Of a stretch of DNA of 64,000 nucleotides, positions 1 through 7,231 are shown in pieces. The DNA is from Piscinibacter sp047602365 (GTDB lineage Bacteria; Pseudomonadota; Gammaproteobacteria; Burkholderiales; Burkholderiaceae_C). A program made the position numbers and the translations under genes. Every line of letters starts with the position of its first letter. Positions within the stretch are counted from its first letter, which is position 1. The notes under the pieces were generated by a model, which worked only from the letters and a program-made list of their open reading frames with translations, ran no database searches and was not told where the DNA came from. The stretch lies in assembly GCA_047602365.1 (NCBI GenBank), contig JASGHM010000001.1:1984001-2048000 (forward strand), written 5' to 3'.

Positions 1-2
1 GC

Positions 3-695
3 GAGCGCGAGCGGCTCGACGTGTTCCCGAGCGAACGGCGCGGCGCACCGGTGCTGGTCTACATCCACGGCGGCTACTGGCGGGCGCTGGACAAGGGCGC
101 GCAATCCTTCGTCGCGCCGTCCTTCGTCGACGCCGGTGCGATGGTGGTGCTGCCCGGCTACGCACTGTGCCCGGCGGTCACCGTCGAGCACATCGTGCTG
201 CAGCTGACCCGCGCGCTGGCCTGGGTGTGGCGCCATGCCGCCGCGCATGGCGGCGACCCGCGGCGCATCGTCGTCGCCGGCCATTCGGCGGGCGGCCACC
301 TCGCAGCGATGATGCTGCGCTGCCAATGGCAGCGGGTCGCGAGCGACCTGCCAGCCGACCTGGTGCGCCGCGCGCTGGCCGTCTCCGGCGTGTTCGACCT
401 CGAGCCGCTGCGCCACGCGCCCTTCCTGGCCGGCGACCTGCGCCTGAGCGCCGCCGATGCGCGCCGCCTCAGCCCGGCGAAGATGCCCGCGCCGGCGGGT
501 GAGCTGATCGCCGTGGCCGGTGGCGACGAGAGCGAGGAGTTCCAGCGCCAGAACGCGCTGATCGCCCGCGCCTGGGGGCGGCGCGTGGTGCCGGTGTGCG
601 AGCTGATCGCGGGCCGTCACCACATGAACGTGCTGCACGACCTCGCCGACCCGGCGACGCGGCTGCACGCGCTGGCGCGCTCGATGTGGTCGTGA
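3..695 (+). CDS. Alpha/beta hydrolase (kynurenine formamidase/esterase type), 5' end cut by window
   Basis: The reading frame is open from the first bases of the window, so the true start lies upstream; a GTG at position 21 is internal. The protein has an oxyanion-hole motif HGGYW, a nucleophile elbow GHSAGGH, and a late His-rich stretch GRHHMNVLHD that would supply the catalytic His. HGGYW is typical of the BD-FAE/arylformamidase branch of small alpha/beta hydrolases that cleave amide or ester bonds. The substrate cannot be named from sequence. It ends 18 bp from the convergent mltA gene, with no obvious operon partner visible. Confidence 0.8.
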   Translation, partial: ERERLDVFPSERRGAPVLVYIHGGYWRALDKGAQSFVAPSFVDAGAMVVLPGYALCPAVTVEHIVLQLTRALAWVWRHAAAHGGDPRRIVVAGHSAGGHLAAMMLRCQWQRVASDLPADLVRRALAVSGVFDLEPLRHAPFLAGDLRLSAADARRLSPAKMPAPAGELIAVAGGDESEEFQRQNALIARAWGRRVVPVCELIAGRHHMNVLHDLADPATRLHALARSMWS

Positions 696-713
696 ACGGC
701 GCTCTGGGCAGAT

Positions 714-1850
714 TCAACGCGGCCACAGCACCCACATGCGCAGCGCCTGCTTCATGCGGCCGGCCTGCGCCTCGGCGTCCTCGCCCCAGCCCCAGAAGTA
801 GTCGGCGCGCACCGCGCCGGTGATCGCGCTGCCGGTGTCCTGCGCCATCACCAGCCGGCGCAGCGGCGTGCTCGACAGCGGCTCGGTGGTGTCCAGCCAG
901 ACCGGCGTGCCGTAGGGCACCGACTGCGGGTCGACGGCGATCGAACGCCCCGGCGTCAACGGCACGGCCTGCGCGCCCTTCGGGCCGAGGTTCGGGTCGG
1001 GCAGCGCCTCCTCGCGGAAGAACACGTAGCGCGGGTTGCTCCACAGCAGCTCGTTGATCCGCTTCGGGTTGGCGCGTGCCCAGGCCTTGATGGCCGGCCA
1101 CGAGGCCTGCTCGGGCTTCAGCTCGCCCTGCTCGATCAGCCAGCGGCCGACCGACTTGTAGGGCTGGTCGTTGTGGCCGGCGTAGGCGACACGCACCTGC
1201 CGCTTCGCACCGTTGCCGTCGGCGAGCAGCAGCCGGCCCGAGCCCTGCACCTGCAGCAGCAGCGCGTCTAGTGGGTCGGCCACAAACGCGAGTTCGCGGC
1301 CGCGCAGCGCGGCCTGTGCCGCGGGCAGCGTGTCGATCTGCTGGCGCGTCCACCACGGCTTGCGGCTGGCCAGGTCGTCTGGCAGCGTGTGCAGCGGCAC
1401 GCGGAAGTTGCCGCGCGGCAGGCGCTGCGCCTCGACCAGCGGCTCGAAGTAGCCGGTGGCCAGGCCGTCGGTGGCGCCGTCCAGCGCCTCGACACGGTAG
1501 GGCCGCAGGCGTGCCTGCAGCCAGGCGCGCGCATCGGCATCGGTCGCCGGCGCGTAGCCGCGTGCGGCGACGCAGAGGCCTTCCCAGCCGGGTGCCGGCC
1601 TGTCGCAGCCGCGTTGCAGCGCCGGCCACAGCTCGCGCGTGGTGTCGGCACTCCAGCCGGGCAGTTCTGCCCAGTCGACCGGTACCCAGCGCGAACGCGC
1701 GCGAACGACCACCTGGCCGGTCGGCAGCGGCGTCGCCGCGGCGGGCGGCGTCGGTGTGCGGGGAGGCTCGGGCTCGGGCACCACCGCGCAGGCGGCCAGC
1801 CCTCCTAGAATCGCCGCGCCCATCATTGCGCGGCATCGCAACATCGTCAT
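714..1850 (-). CDS. mltA: Membrane-bound lytic murein transglycosylase A
   Basis: Outer-membrane lipoprotein that cleaves peptidoglycan glycan strands to 1,6-anhydro-muropeptides. The N-terminus has a hydrophobic signal ending in a lipobox LAAC. The central MltA domain and C-terminal 3D domain follow, with the catalytic-Asp motif QDTGSAITGAV near the end and a terminal MWVLWPR. The length of about 378 residues fits the family. ATG codons occur at 1850, 1844, 1826 and 1823, all before the lipobox, and none has a strong ribosome site, so the exact start is uncertain. If it starts at 1850, its start codon overlaps that of the divergent 38-aa gene. Confidence 0.9.
   Translation of the reverse strand: MTMLRCRAMMGAAILGGLAACAVVPEPEPPRTPTPPAAATPLPTGQVVVRARSRWVPVDWAELPGWSADTTRELWPALQRGCDRPAPGWEGLCVAARGYAPATDADARAWLQARLRPYRVEALDGATDGLATGYFEPLVEAQRLPRGNFRVPLHTLPDDLASRKPWWTRQQIDTLPAAQAALRGRELAFVADPLDALLLQVQGSGRLLLADGNGAKRQVRVAYAGHNDQPYKSVGRWLIEQGELKPEQASWPAIKAWARANPKRINELLWSNPRYVFFREEALPDPNLGPKGAQAVPLTPGRSIAVDPQSVPYGTPVWLDTTEPLSSTPLRRLVMAQDTGSAITGAVRADYFWGWGEDAEAQAGRMKQALRMWVLWPR
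1806..1811 (+). promoter_or_regulatory. Candidate -10 hexamer TAGAAT
   Basis: TAGAAT differs from the sigma-70 -10 consensus at one base and lies 38 bp before the ATG of the 38-aa membrane protein. No convincing -35 hexamer is visible. The same CCTAGAAT octamer occurs in front of rpe. Weak evidence only. Confidence 0.25.
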
Positions 1851-1965
1851 GTGGTTGATTCTGCTGGAAGCGCTCGGCGCGCTCGTGGTCCTGCTGCTCA
1901 TCGTGTGGTGGACGATGTTCTCCGGCCGCCGCGGCGGCGAGCGCCGGCGCGACGACTCAGAGTGA
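1849..1965 (+). CDS. Small single-pass membrane protein, 38 aa
   Basis: The ORF starts at ATG 1849 (MWLILLEALG) and consists almost entirely of one hydrophobic helix (about residues 2-23) followed by a strongly charged tail (SGRRGGERRRDDSE). The positive charges after the helix suggest N-out/C-in insertion or a membrane anchor with a cytoplasmic tail. It lies between divergent mltA and convergent gcr, overlapping both ends by a few bases. I recall similar short ORFs at this place in related Burkholderiales, which supports a real gene, but no function is known. No strong ribosome site is seen. Confidence 0.55.
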   Translation: MWLILLEALGALVVLLLIVWWTMFSGRRGGERRRDDSE

Positions 1966-3963
1966 GTCCTTCGGCGGCAGCACGAAGGACAAGGGTTTGC
2001 TGCGCATGCGCGCGCGGATCGCCCGGTAGATGCGGCTGCGGTCGGCCAGACGGATGCCGCGCGAGCGCAGTGCGACCTTGAAGGCGAGCACGAAGCTGAC
2101 CGTCAGGTTGAGCACGCCGGTGACCGGGATCGCCGCGGCACACCACCAGAACGCCGGCTCGTGCAGCAGCGGCGTGCCCAGCGCGCCGAGCGCCGCGGCC
2201 AGCTGGCCGGTCGACAGCGTGACGTGGCGCACCTCGATCGGCAGCGCGAAGAAAGCGGCCAGCGCCGGCACCAGGCCGAGCATCAGGCCCAGCGAGATGT
2301 TCGCCGTCAGACCGGAGATGTTGTTGCGCCACCAGGCACCCCAGCGCTTGGCACGCGCCGCGCCGAGCAGCGCGATCGAACGTGGGTTCCAGGCGATCGC
2401 GCTGTCGAGCCGGTGCCACACGAACCAGTTCTCCGCCCAGCCGGCGATCAGCGAACTGGCGAACAGCAGCACGCCGGTGAAGGCAGCGTAGAGCGGCGTC
2501 GGCCCGAGCAGCGTCAGCGAATGCAGCACGTGCTCGGCCGACTGGGTGCCGACCAGCGGCTTGCCGAACAGCCCCTGCGCGGCGAGCTGGATGGCCAGCA
2601 CCAGCGGCCCGGCGACCATCAGGTTGCCGATGATGCCGGCGGCCTGCGAGCGGATCAGGTGCGCCACCTCGTCGACGAAGGCCTCGACGCGGGCGTCGTC
2701 GGCCACGTCGCTCAGCTTGTCGGCCATCGCCGGCGCGGTCATCGCCGGCTGCTTGGTCGCCACCGTCCAGTGCATCAGGTGGATGATCACGAAGCTGGCC
2801 GCGTAGTTGATGCCGGCCAGCAGCCCGGCCCAGAAGGCCGCGAAGCCCAGCGCCGCGACGAGGAACTTCACGAAGGTGGTGCCGGCGATCACCGCACCGC
2901 CGCCAGCGGCGGCGCCCAGCATCGCGCGGTACTCGGCGCGGTCGCGGGTGATGTAGTGCTCGCCGGTCTCGGCGCTGCGTTCGGCGACCTTGCGCGCCAG
3001 CAGCGAGTAGTGGCGTGCGAACAGGCTGCGGATGCCACGCCGCGCCTCGGCCTGCTGCGCCAGGCTGGCGATCAGGTGCAGCAGTTCGCGCGAGGGCTGC
3101 GGCGCCAGCAGCGTGTTCAGGAGTGCGTCGATGCGGTCGCAGCGTGCGTGCAGCTGCTCGACCTCGAAAACCACGTCGACCGAGACGCCGAACTCCTCCA
3201 GGTGCGCGCGCACGCTGCCGGCGCAGCGCCGGCAGGCGTCGAGCAGCGCGCGCAGGTAATGCGCCTCCTGCAGCAGCGCGGTCGACTCGGCCTCGCGCGC
3301 ACGCTCGGCCAGGCGCTCGGCGGCGCTGGCGAGCTGGCGGAACGGGTCGTCGGCGAGCAGCTCGGCGCTCATGCGCTGGCGCAGCGCCGCCGAGTGGCCG
3401 GAGGCACGCACCGCGGCCGCCAGGTAGGCGATGCCGTCGAGCAGCGGCGAGCGCCAGTCGAGCGTTTCGCCGGTCGGCCCGGCCAGCATCGGCCCGAGCA
3501 GTTCGGCCAGCCGCGCCAGCGTGTCGTCGTCGATTGCCGCCAGCCACGACGCGTCGCGCTCGCGCGGGAACAGCAGCGCGAACAGCTCGCCCAGGTCCTG
3601 CGTCTCCGGTGTGATCGGCAGCAGCCGCAGGCGCAGCCGCTGGCCCAGCTCGCCGAAGAAGTTCATGCGCGGCGAGAAGCCGAAGTCGGCGAACAGCGCG
3701 ACGGTGTCGACCTCGCGCCAGAAGCGCGCCAGCAGCGCGCCGACCGCATCGCGGTGCGCCTCGTGGCGCTGCAGCACGTTGAGCAGGTGCTTCAGGCGCA
3801 GCACCGGCGTCGGCGTCGTTCGTGTCGTCTCGCCGTCCAGCGGCGCGTGGCGCAGCCACTCCATCAGCCGCACCAGCCAGAGCTGGCGCTCGGCCAGTGC
3901 CGCCTTCGGGTCGGCCGCGTTGAGCAGCGCGGTCAGGTCCCAGCCCGACGCAGCGCGTGCCAT
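1957..3963 (-). CDS. Gcr-family 'site-specific recombinase' (multi-pass membrane protein)
   Basis: Roughly 668-residue protein of the family annotated as site-specific recombinase Gcr (COG4389 type). The N-terminal half is soluble and helical. The second half holds several clear membrane segments, for instance a pair around residues 305-345 and others toward the C-terminus, so the recombinase label looks historical; no tyrosine- or serine-recombinase catalytic motif is visible. The chosen ATG at 3963 follows a weak GAGCG ribosome site; an alternative TTG at 3975 overlaps the apaG stop. It sits directly downstream of apaG, probably co-transcribed. Confidence 0.75.
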   Translation of the reverse strand: MARAASGWDLTALLNAADPKAALAERQLWLVRLMEWLRHAPLDGETTRTTPTPVLRLKHLLNVLQRHEAHRDAVGALLARFWREVDTVALFADFGFSPRMNFFGELGQRLRLRLLPITPETQDLGELFALLFPRERDASWLAAIDDDTLARLAELLGPMLAGPTGETLDWRSPLLDGIAYLAAAVRASGHSAALRQRMSAELLADDPFRQLASAAERLAERAREAESTALLQEAHYLRALLDACRRCAGSVRAHLEEFGVSVDVVFEVEQLHARCDRIDALLNTLLAPQPSRELLHLIASLAQQAEARRGIRSLFARHYSLLARKVAERSAETGEHYITRDRAEYRAMLGAAAGGGAVIAGTTFVKFLVAALGFAAFWAGLLAGINYAASFVIIHLMHWTVATKQPAMTAPAMADKLSDVADDARVEAFVDEVAHLIRSQAAGIIGNLMVAGPLVLAIQLAAQGLFGKPLVGTQSAEHVLHSLTLLGPTPLYAAFTGVLLFASSLIAGWAENWFVWHRLDSAIAWNPRSIALLGAARAKRWGAWWRNNISGLTANISLGLMLGLVPALAAFFALPIEVRHVTLSTGQLAAALGALGTPLLHEPAFWWCAAAIPVTGVLNLTVSFVLAFKVALRSRGIRLADRSRIYRAIRARMRSKPLSFVLPPKDSL

Positions 3964-3971
3964 CGCCGCGC

Positions 3972-4346
3972 TCAATGCAGCGCCGACGCGGTGGTCAACC
4001 CGAACTCGGGCACCGGTGCGTCGAACGGGTGGGCGTCCTCGGTCATGCAGAAGAAGGTGCCGCGCATCGTGCCGTGCGGCGTGGCGATGCGCGTCCAGCT
4101 GGTGTACTCGAAGCTCTCGCCGGGCTTGAGCAGCGGCTGGTGGCCGACCACCGCGAGGCCGCGCACCTCCTCGACCTGGCCTTCGGCGTCGGTGATGACC
4201 CAGTGGCGGGCGATCAGCTGCGCCGTCACGTCGCCGCTGTTGCGGATGGTGATCGTGTAGGCGAAGGCGTGCACGCCCTCGGCAGGGTCCGACTGCTCGG
4301 GCAGCGGTCGCACCACGACGGTGTTGGTGAACTCGGGTCGGGCCAT
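3972..4346 (-). CDS. apaG: ApaG protein (DUF525)
   Basis: 124-residue protein with the complete ApaG fold: an N-terminal strand region, a central RHWVITDAEGQVEEVRGLAVVG-type core seen in parts, and the C-terminal GTMRGTFFCM segment, all typical of the family. ApaG is a small Fn3-like beta-sandwich of poorly defined role, linked in enterobacteria to cobalt/magnesium tolerance and ApaH. ATG 4346 is the natural start. It is first in a two-gene unit with the gcr-type gene and divergent from rpe, sharing a short control region with a perfect inverted repeat. Confidence 0.92.
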   Translation of the reverse strand: MARPEFTNTVVVRPLPEQSDPAEGVHAFAYTITIRNSGDVTAQLIARHWVITDAEGQVEEVRGLAVVGHQPLLKPGESFEYTSWTRIATPHGTMRGTFFCMTEDAHPFDAPVPEFGLTTASALH

Positions 4347-4353
4347 GCGGCGC

Positions 4354-4375
4354 ATTCTAGGAGGCGACCTAGAAT
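4354..4375. promoter_or_regulatory. Perfect inverted repeat with TAGAAT on both strands between apaG and rpe
   Basis: ATTCTAGG and CCTAGAAT are perfect 8-bp complements separated by 6 nt. Each arm carries TAGAAT reading outward, so the element could serve as back-to-back -10 boxes or as an operator. The plus-strand hexamer is 27 bp before the rpe ATG; the minus-strand one is only 7 bp before the apaG ATG, which would imply a near-leaderless apaG message. Confidence 0.35.
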
Positions 4376-4402
4376 TCCCGCGATCCCCAGGGCCCATCTG
4401 CC

Positions 4403-5086
4403 ATGACCACGACATTTCGAATCGCCCCCAGCATCCTCTCGGCCGACTTCGCCCGCCTCGGCGAGGAGGTGCGCGACGTGCTCGCCGCCGGCGCCGACTG
4501 GATCCACTTCGACGTGATGGACAACCATTACGTGCCCAACCTGACCTTCGGGCCGATGGTCTGCGAGGCGTTGCGCAAGCATGCGGTGACGCCGGCGGGC
4601 CACAAGGCGCCGATCGACGTGCACCTGATGGTGCAGCCGGTCGACGCATTGGCCGGCGCCTTCGCCAAGGCCGGTGCCGACCTGGTCAGCTTCCACCCGG
4701 AGGCCAGCGCCCATGTCGACCGCACGCTGCAGCTGATCAAGGCCGAGGGCTGCCAGGCTGGCCTGGTGTTCAACCCGGCCACGCCGCTGGACGTGCTCGA
4801 GTGGGTGATCGACAAGGTCGACCTGGTGCTGATCATGAGCGTCAACCCGGGCTTCGGCGGCCAGAGCTTCATTCCCGCGGCGCTGAAGAAGATCGCGCAG
4901 GCGAGGAAGATCATCGACGCCAGCGGGCGCGACATCCGCCTCGAGGTCGACGGCGGCATCAAGGTCGACAACATCCGCGCCGTGGCCGATGCCGGCGCCG
5001 ACACCTTCGTGGCCGGCAGCGCGATCTTCGGCCAGCGCGACTACAAGGCGGTGATCACCGCGATGCGCGAGCGCCTGGCGCGCTGA
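4403..5086 (+). CDS. rpe: Ribulose-phosphate 3-epimerase
   Basis: Interconverts ribulose-5-phosphate and xylulose-5-phosphate in the pentose phosphate and Calvin cycles; cytosolic TIM barrel. Length of 227 residues matches the family. Hallmarks are the metal/substrate motifs HFDVMDNHYVPN and DVHLMV in the first third, the MSVNPGFGGQ loop, and the phosphate-binding EVDGGI near residue 175. The start ATG lies right after the divergent promoter region. The neighbouring downstream gene in many betaproteobacteria is gph or trpE; here it is an unrelated receiver protein. Confidence 0.97.
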   Translation: MTTTFRIAPSILSADFARLGEEVRDVLAAGADWIHFDVMDNHYVPNLTFGPMVCEALRKHAVTPAGHKAPIDVHLMVQPVDALAGAFAKAGADLVSFHPEASAHVDRTLQLIKAEGCQAGLVFNPATPLDVLEWVIDKVDLVLIMSVNPGFGGQSFIPAALKKIAQARKIIDASGRDIRLEVDGGIKVDNIRAVADAGADTFVAGSAIFGQRDYKAVITAMRERLAR

Positions 5087-5095
5087 CGCGCCGGT

Positions 5096-5114
5096 CGACG
5101 CGGACGCCGCGTCG
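5096..5114 (+). terminator. GC hairpin after rpe, possible terminator
   Basis: CGACGCG and CGCGTCG form a perfect 7-bp stem around a 5-nt loop, 9 bp after the rpe stop. There is no downstream T-tract, so intrinsic termination is doubtful. Confidence 0.3.
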
Positions 5115-5155
5115 GTTCAGAATCGGGCGTCCGTGTCCAGACCCGTCCGGCCGCC

Positions 5156-5593
5156 ATGTCGCTCGACCCTCCTGCCGCCCCGCCGCCCGCACCGGCCGGC
5201 AGCGTGCTGTGCATCGAGGACGACCCGGCCAGCATGCTGCTGGTCGAGGCGGTGCTGGCCGCCAACCCGCGCGTGCGGCTGCTGAAGGCCTCGTCCGGCC
5301 GCGAAGGCTTGGCCGTCGCGCAGCGCGAGCGGCCCGACGTCGTGCTGCTCGACATGCACCTGCCGGACATCGGCGGGCTCGAGGTGGTGCGTGCGCTCAG
5401 CGAGCCGATCTCGCTGAACCGGCTGCACGTGATCCTGCTGACGGCCGACTCGTTCTCGATCGACGTGGTCAAGGCGATGAGCCTGGGCGCCAAGGGCTAC
5501 TGGCACAAGCCGATCGACGTCGAGCGCCTGCTCGCCGGCGTGGACCGAGCGCTGGCCGAGGTGGCCGCGCAGCGCGCCCGCAGCGGCGCGTGA
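5156..5593 (+). CDS. Single-domain response regulator (CheY-like)
   Basis: 145-residue protein consisting of a receiver domain with a short Pro/Ala-rich N-terminal tail and no output domain. The acidic pocket (E21, D22, D23), phosphoacceptor D66 in VVLLDMHLPDIGG, the conserved T in LLTADS, and the Lys in GYWHKPID are all present. It probably acts by protein-protein contact in a phosphorelay or on a histidine kinase encoded elsewhere; no kinase is adjacent. Weak identity of partner. ATG 5156 is the first in-frame start and follows a G/C-rich leader without a strong ribosome site. Confidence 0.88.
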   Translation: MSLDPPAAPPPAPAGSVLCIEDDPASMLLVEAVLAANPRVRLLKASSGREGLAVAQRERPDVVLLDMHLPDIGGLEVVRALSEPISLNRLHVILLTADSFSIDVVKAMSLGAKGYWHKPIDVERLLAGVDRALAEVAAQRARSGA

Positions 5594-5702
5594 CAAGAAA
5601 CGTTACGCGACGATACCCCGGCGAAAGGACGCCGCGCCGGCCGCTGCGCACCATCGCTCCATCACAACCCGGGCCGCGATGGCCCACCGATGGAGCCCGA
5701 TG

Positions 5703-6173
5703 ATGAGAAAGTGGATCAAACGAACCCTGATCGGCGTGTTCGGCGCCAGCGTGCTGTTCGGCGGCCTGGCTGCCTGCTCGCACCGTCCGTCCTACGGCCA
5801 TGGCTGGCAGGCGATGAGCGAGGAAGACGCGGCGAAGATGAAGGCCCGCATGGTCGACAAGGTGGCCGGCAAGCTCGACCTCGACGAGGCGCAGAAGGCC
5901 AAGCTCGGCGTCGTCGCCGACAAGCTGCGCGAGCAGCGCAACGCGCTGGTGGCCGGCGGCAACCCGCGCGAGGAGGTGCAGTCGCTGGTCGCCGGCAGCA
6001 GCTTCGACCGCGCCAAGGCGAAGGCGCTGATCGACGCGAAGACCGGCGCGATCAATGCGAAGAGCCCGGAGCTGATCGCCGCCTTCGGCGACTTCTACGA
6101 CAGCCTGCGCCCCGAGCAGCAGGCCAAGGTGCGCGAATTCATGAGCCGGGGCCGCCATGGCTGGCGCGGCTGA
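5703..6173 (+). CDS. Spy/CpxP-family periplasmic lipoprotein
   Basis: Small helical envelope chaperone-like protein. From ATG 5703 it has a positively charged n-region, a hydrophobic core and a lipobox ending at C25 (GGLAAC). The mature part is helical and charged, with the LDLDEAQKAKL and LRPEQQAKVREF segments typical of Spy/CpxP/CnrX-like proteins. A GGAG ribosome site at 5692-5695 fits the second of two adjacent ATGs (5700, 5703). With the regulator and kinase just downstream it resembles a Cpx-like system in which this protein restrains the sensor; that role is inferred. It overlaps the next gene by 17 bp. Confidence 0.8.
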   Translation: MRKWIKRTLIGVFGASVLFGGLAACSHRPSYGHGWQAMSEEDAAKMKARMVDKVAGKLDLDEAQKAKLGVVADKLREQRNALVAGGNPREEVQSLVAGSSFDRAKAKALIDAKTGAINAKSPELIAAFGDFYDSLRPEQQAKVREFMSRGRHGWRG

Positions 6174-6534
6174 GGCGCTGAGCCTCGCCGTCGCCGCGCT
6201 CGGCCTGGCGCTGGCGGCCGCCGGCCTGGCCTGGGCCGGCTGGGCGGCCTGGACGCTGGCGCGTGCACCCGCGCCGCTGACCGCGGCCGGGCCGGCACGC
6301 GTGCTGGTCGAGCACGGGCCGTTCCGCTTCGGCCGCCACCCGATGTACCTGGGCGGTGCGATCGTGCTGCTGGGGCTGAGCCTGGCGCTGGCCTCGACCG
6401 CATGGATCGTCGCCGCGCTGCTCGGCTTCGCGGTGGTGGACCGCTGGCTGGTGCCGGGCGAGGAGGCGCGCCTGCGTCGCCAGTACGGCGGTTGGTACAG
6501 TGACTACGCGGCCTCGGTGCCGCGCTGGTTCTGA
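6157..6534 (+). CDS. Isoprenylcysteine carboxyl methyltransferase-family membrane protein
   Basis: 125-residue membrane protein with three to four hydrophobic helices. It shows the family signature in which a GPFRFGRHPMYLG motif precedes a helix and an acidic VPGEEARLRRQYG segment near the C-terminus, both contributing to SAM binding in the ICMT/PEMT-like group. Bacterial members methylate varied small molecules or lipids; the substrate here is unknown. It overlaps the preceding Spy-like gene and is 10 bp before the response-regulator gene, so it belongs to the same transcript. Confidence 0.75.
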   Translation: MAGAAEALSLAVAALGLALAAAGLAWAGWAAWTLARAPAPLTAAGPARVLVEHGPFRFGRHPMYLGGAIVLLGLSLALASTAWIVAALLGFAVVDRWLVPGEEARLRRQYGGWYSDYAASVPRWF

Positions 6535-6544
6535 ATCCCTCTTC

Positions 6545-7231
6545 ATGCCCCGACTGCTGCTGATCGACGACGACGAGGCGCTGGGTGCGCCGCTGGCCAC
6601 CTACCTCGCACGCTCCGGCTTCGAGCTGGTCCATGCGACGCGCCCGAGCGCGGGCCTGGCGCTGCTGCGCCAGGGCGGCTTCGATGCCGCCATCCTCGAC
6701 GTGATGCTGCCCGAGATGGACGGCTTCGAGCTGTGCCGCACCATCCGCAAGGAGAGTGCACTGCCCATCGTGATGCTCACCGCACGCGGCGACGTGATGG
6801 ATCGTGTCGTCGGCCTCGAGCTCGGTGCCGACGACTACCTGCCCAAGCCCTTCGAGCCGCGCGAGCTGCTGGCGCGCATCCAGACCGTGTTGCGCCGTGT
6901 CGTGCCCGCGGCGCCGGCCGCGTCTGCCGGCCGGCTGTGGCGCTTCGACGGCCTGCTGATCGACCTCGACCGGCGCAGCGTGCAGCGCGAGGGCGAGGCG
7001 GTCGAGCTGACCGGCACCGAGTTCGAGCTGCTGACGCTGCTGGCCGGCGCGCCGAACAAGGTGTTCCACCGCGACGACATCCTCGAGCGGCTGCGCGGCC
7101 ACGCCGCCGAGGACATCCACACCCGCGCCGTAGACATCCTGGTCAGCCGGCTGCGCCGCAAGCTCGAGCCGCTGCAATGCATCAAGACGCTGCGCAACGC
7201 CGGCTACACCTTCGCCGGGGCGCGCGAGTGA
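6545..7231 (+). CDS. OmpR/CpxR-family response regulator
   Basis: 228-residue two-domain regulator: receiver at residues 2-118 with acidic D8-D10, phosphoacceptor D52 in ILDVMLPEMDG, and Lys in DYLPKPFEP; then a winged-helix DNA-binding domain with ELTGTEFELLTLL and VDILVSRLRRKLEP. Start ATG 6545 was chosen because it gives the canonical PRLLLIDDDE beginning. The stop overlaps the kinase start (GTGA), implying translational coupling. With a Spy-like lipoprotein upstream it most resembles CpxR, suggesting control of envelope stress genes including this operon (inference). Confidence 0.93.
   Translation: MPRLLLIDDDEALGAPLATYLARSGFELVHATRPSAGLALLRQGGFDAAILDVMLPEMDGFELCRTIRKESALPIVMLTARGDVMDRVVGLELGADDYLPKPFEPRELLARIQTVLRRVVPAAPAASAGRLWRFDGLLIDLDRRSVQREGEAVELTGTEFELLTLLAGAPNKVFHRDDILERLRGHAAEDIHTRAVDILVSRLRRKLEPLQCIKTLRNAGYTFAGARE

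Noticed and set aside
1957..3963. Site-specific recombinase as evidence of a mobile element
   Set aside because: Gcr-family proteins are conserved chromosomal membrane proteins beside apaG; no integrase motifs, att sites or other mobile genes are nearby.
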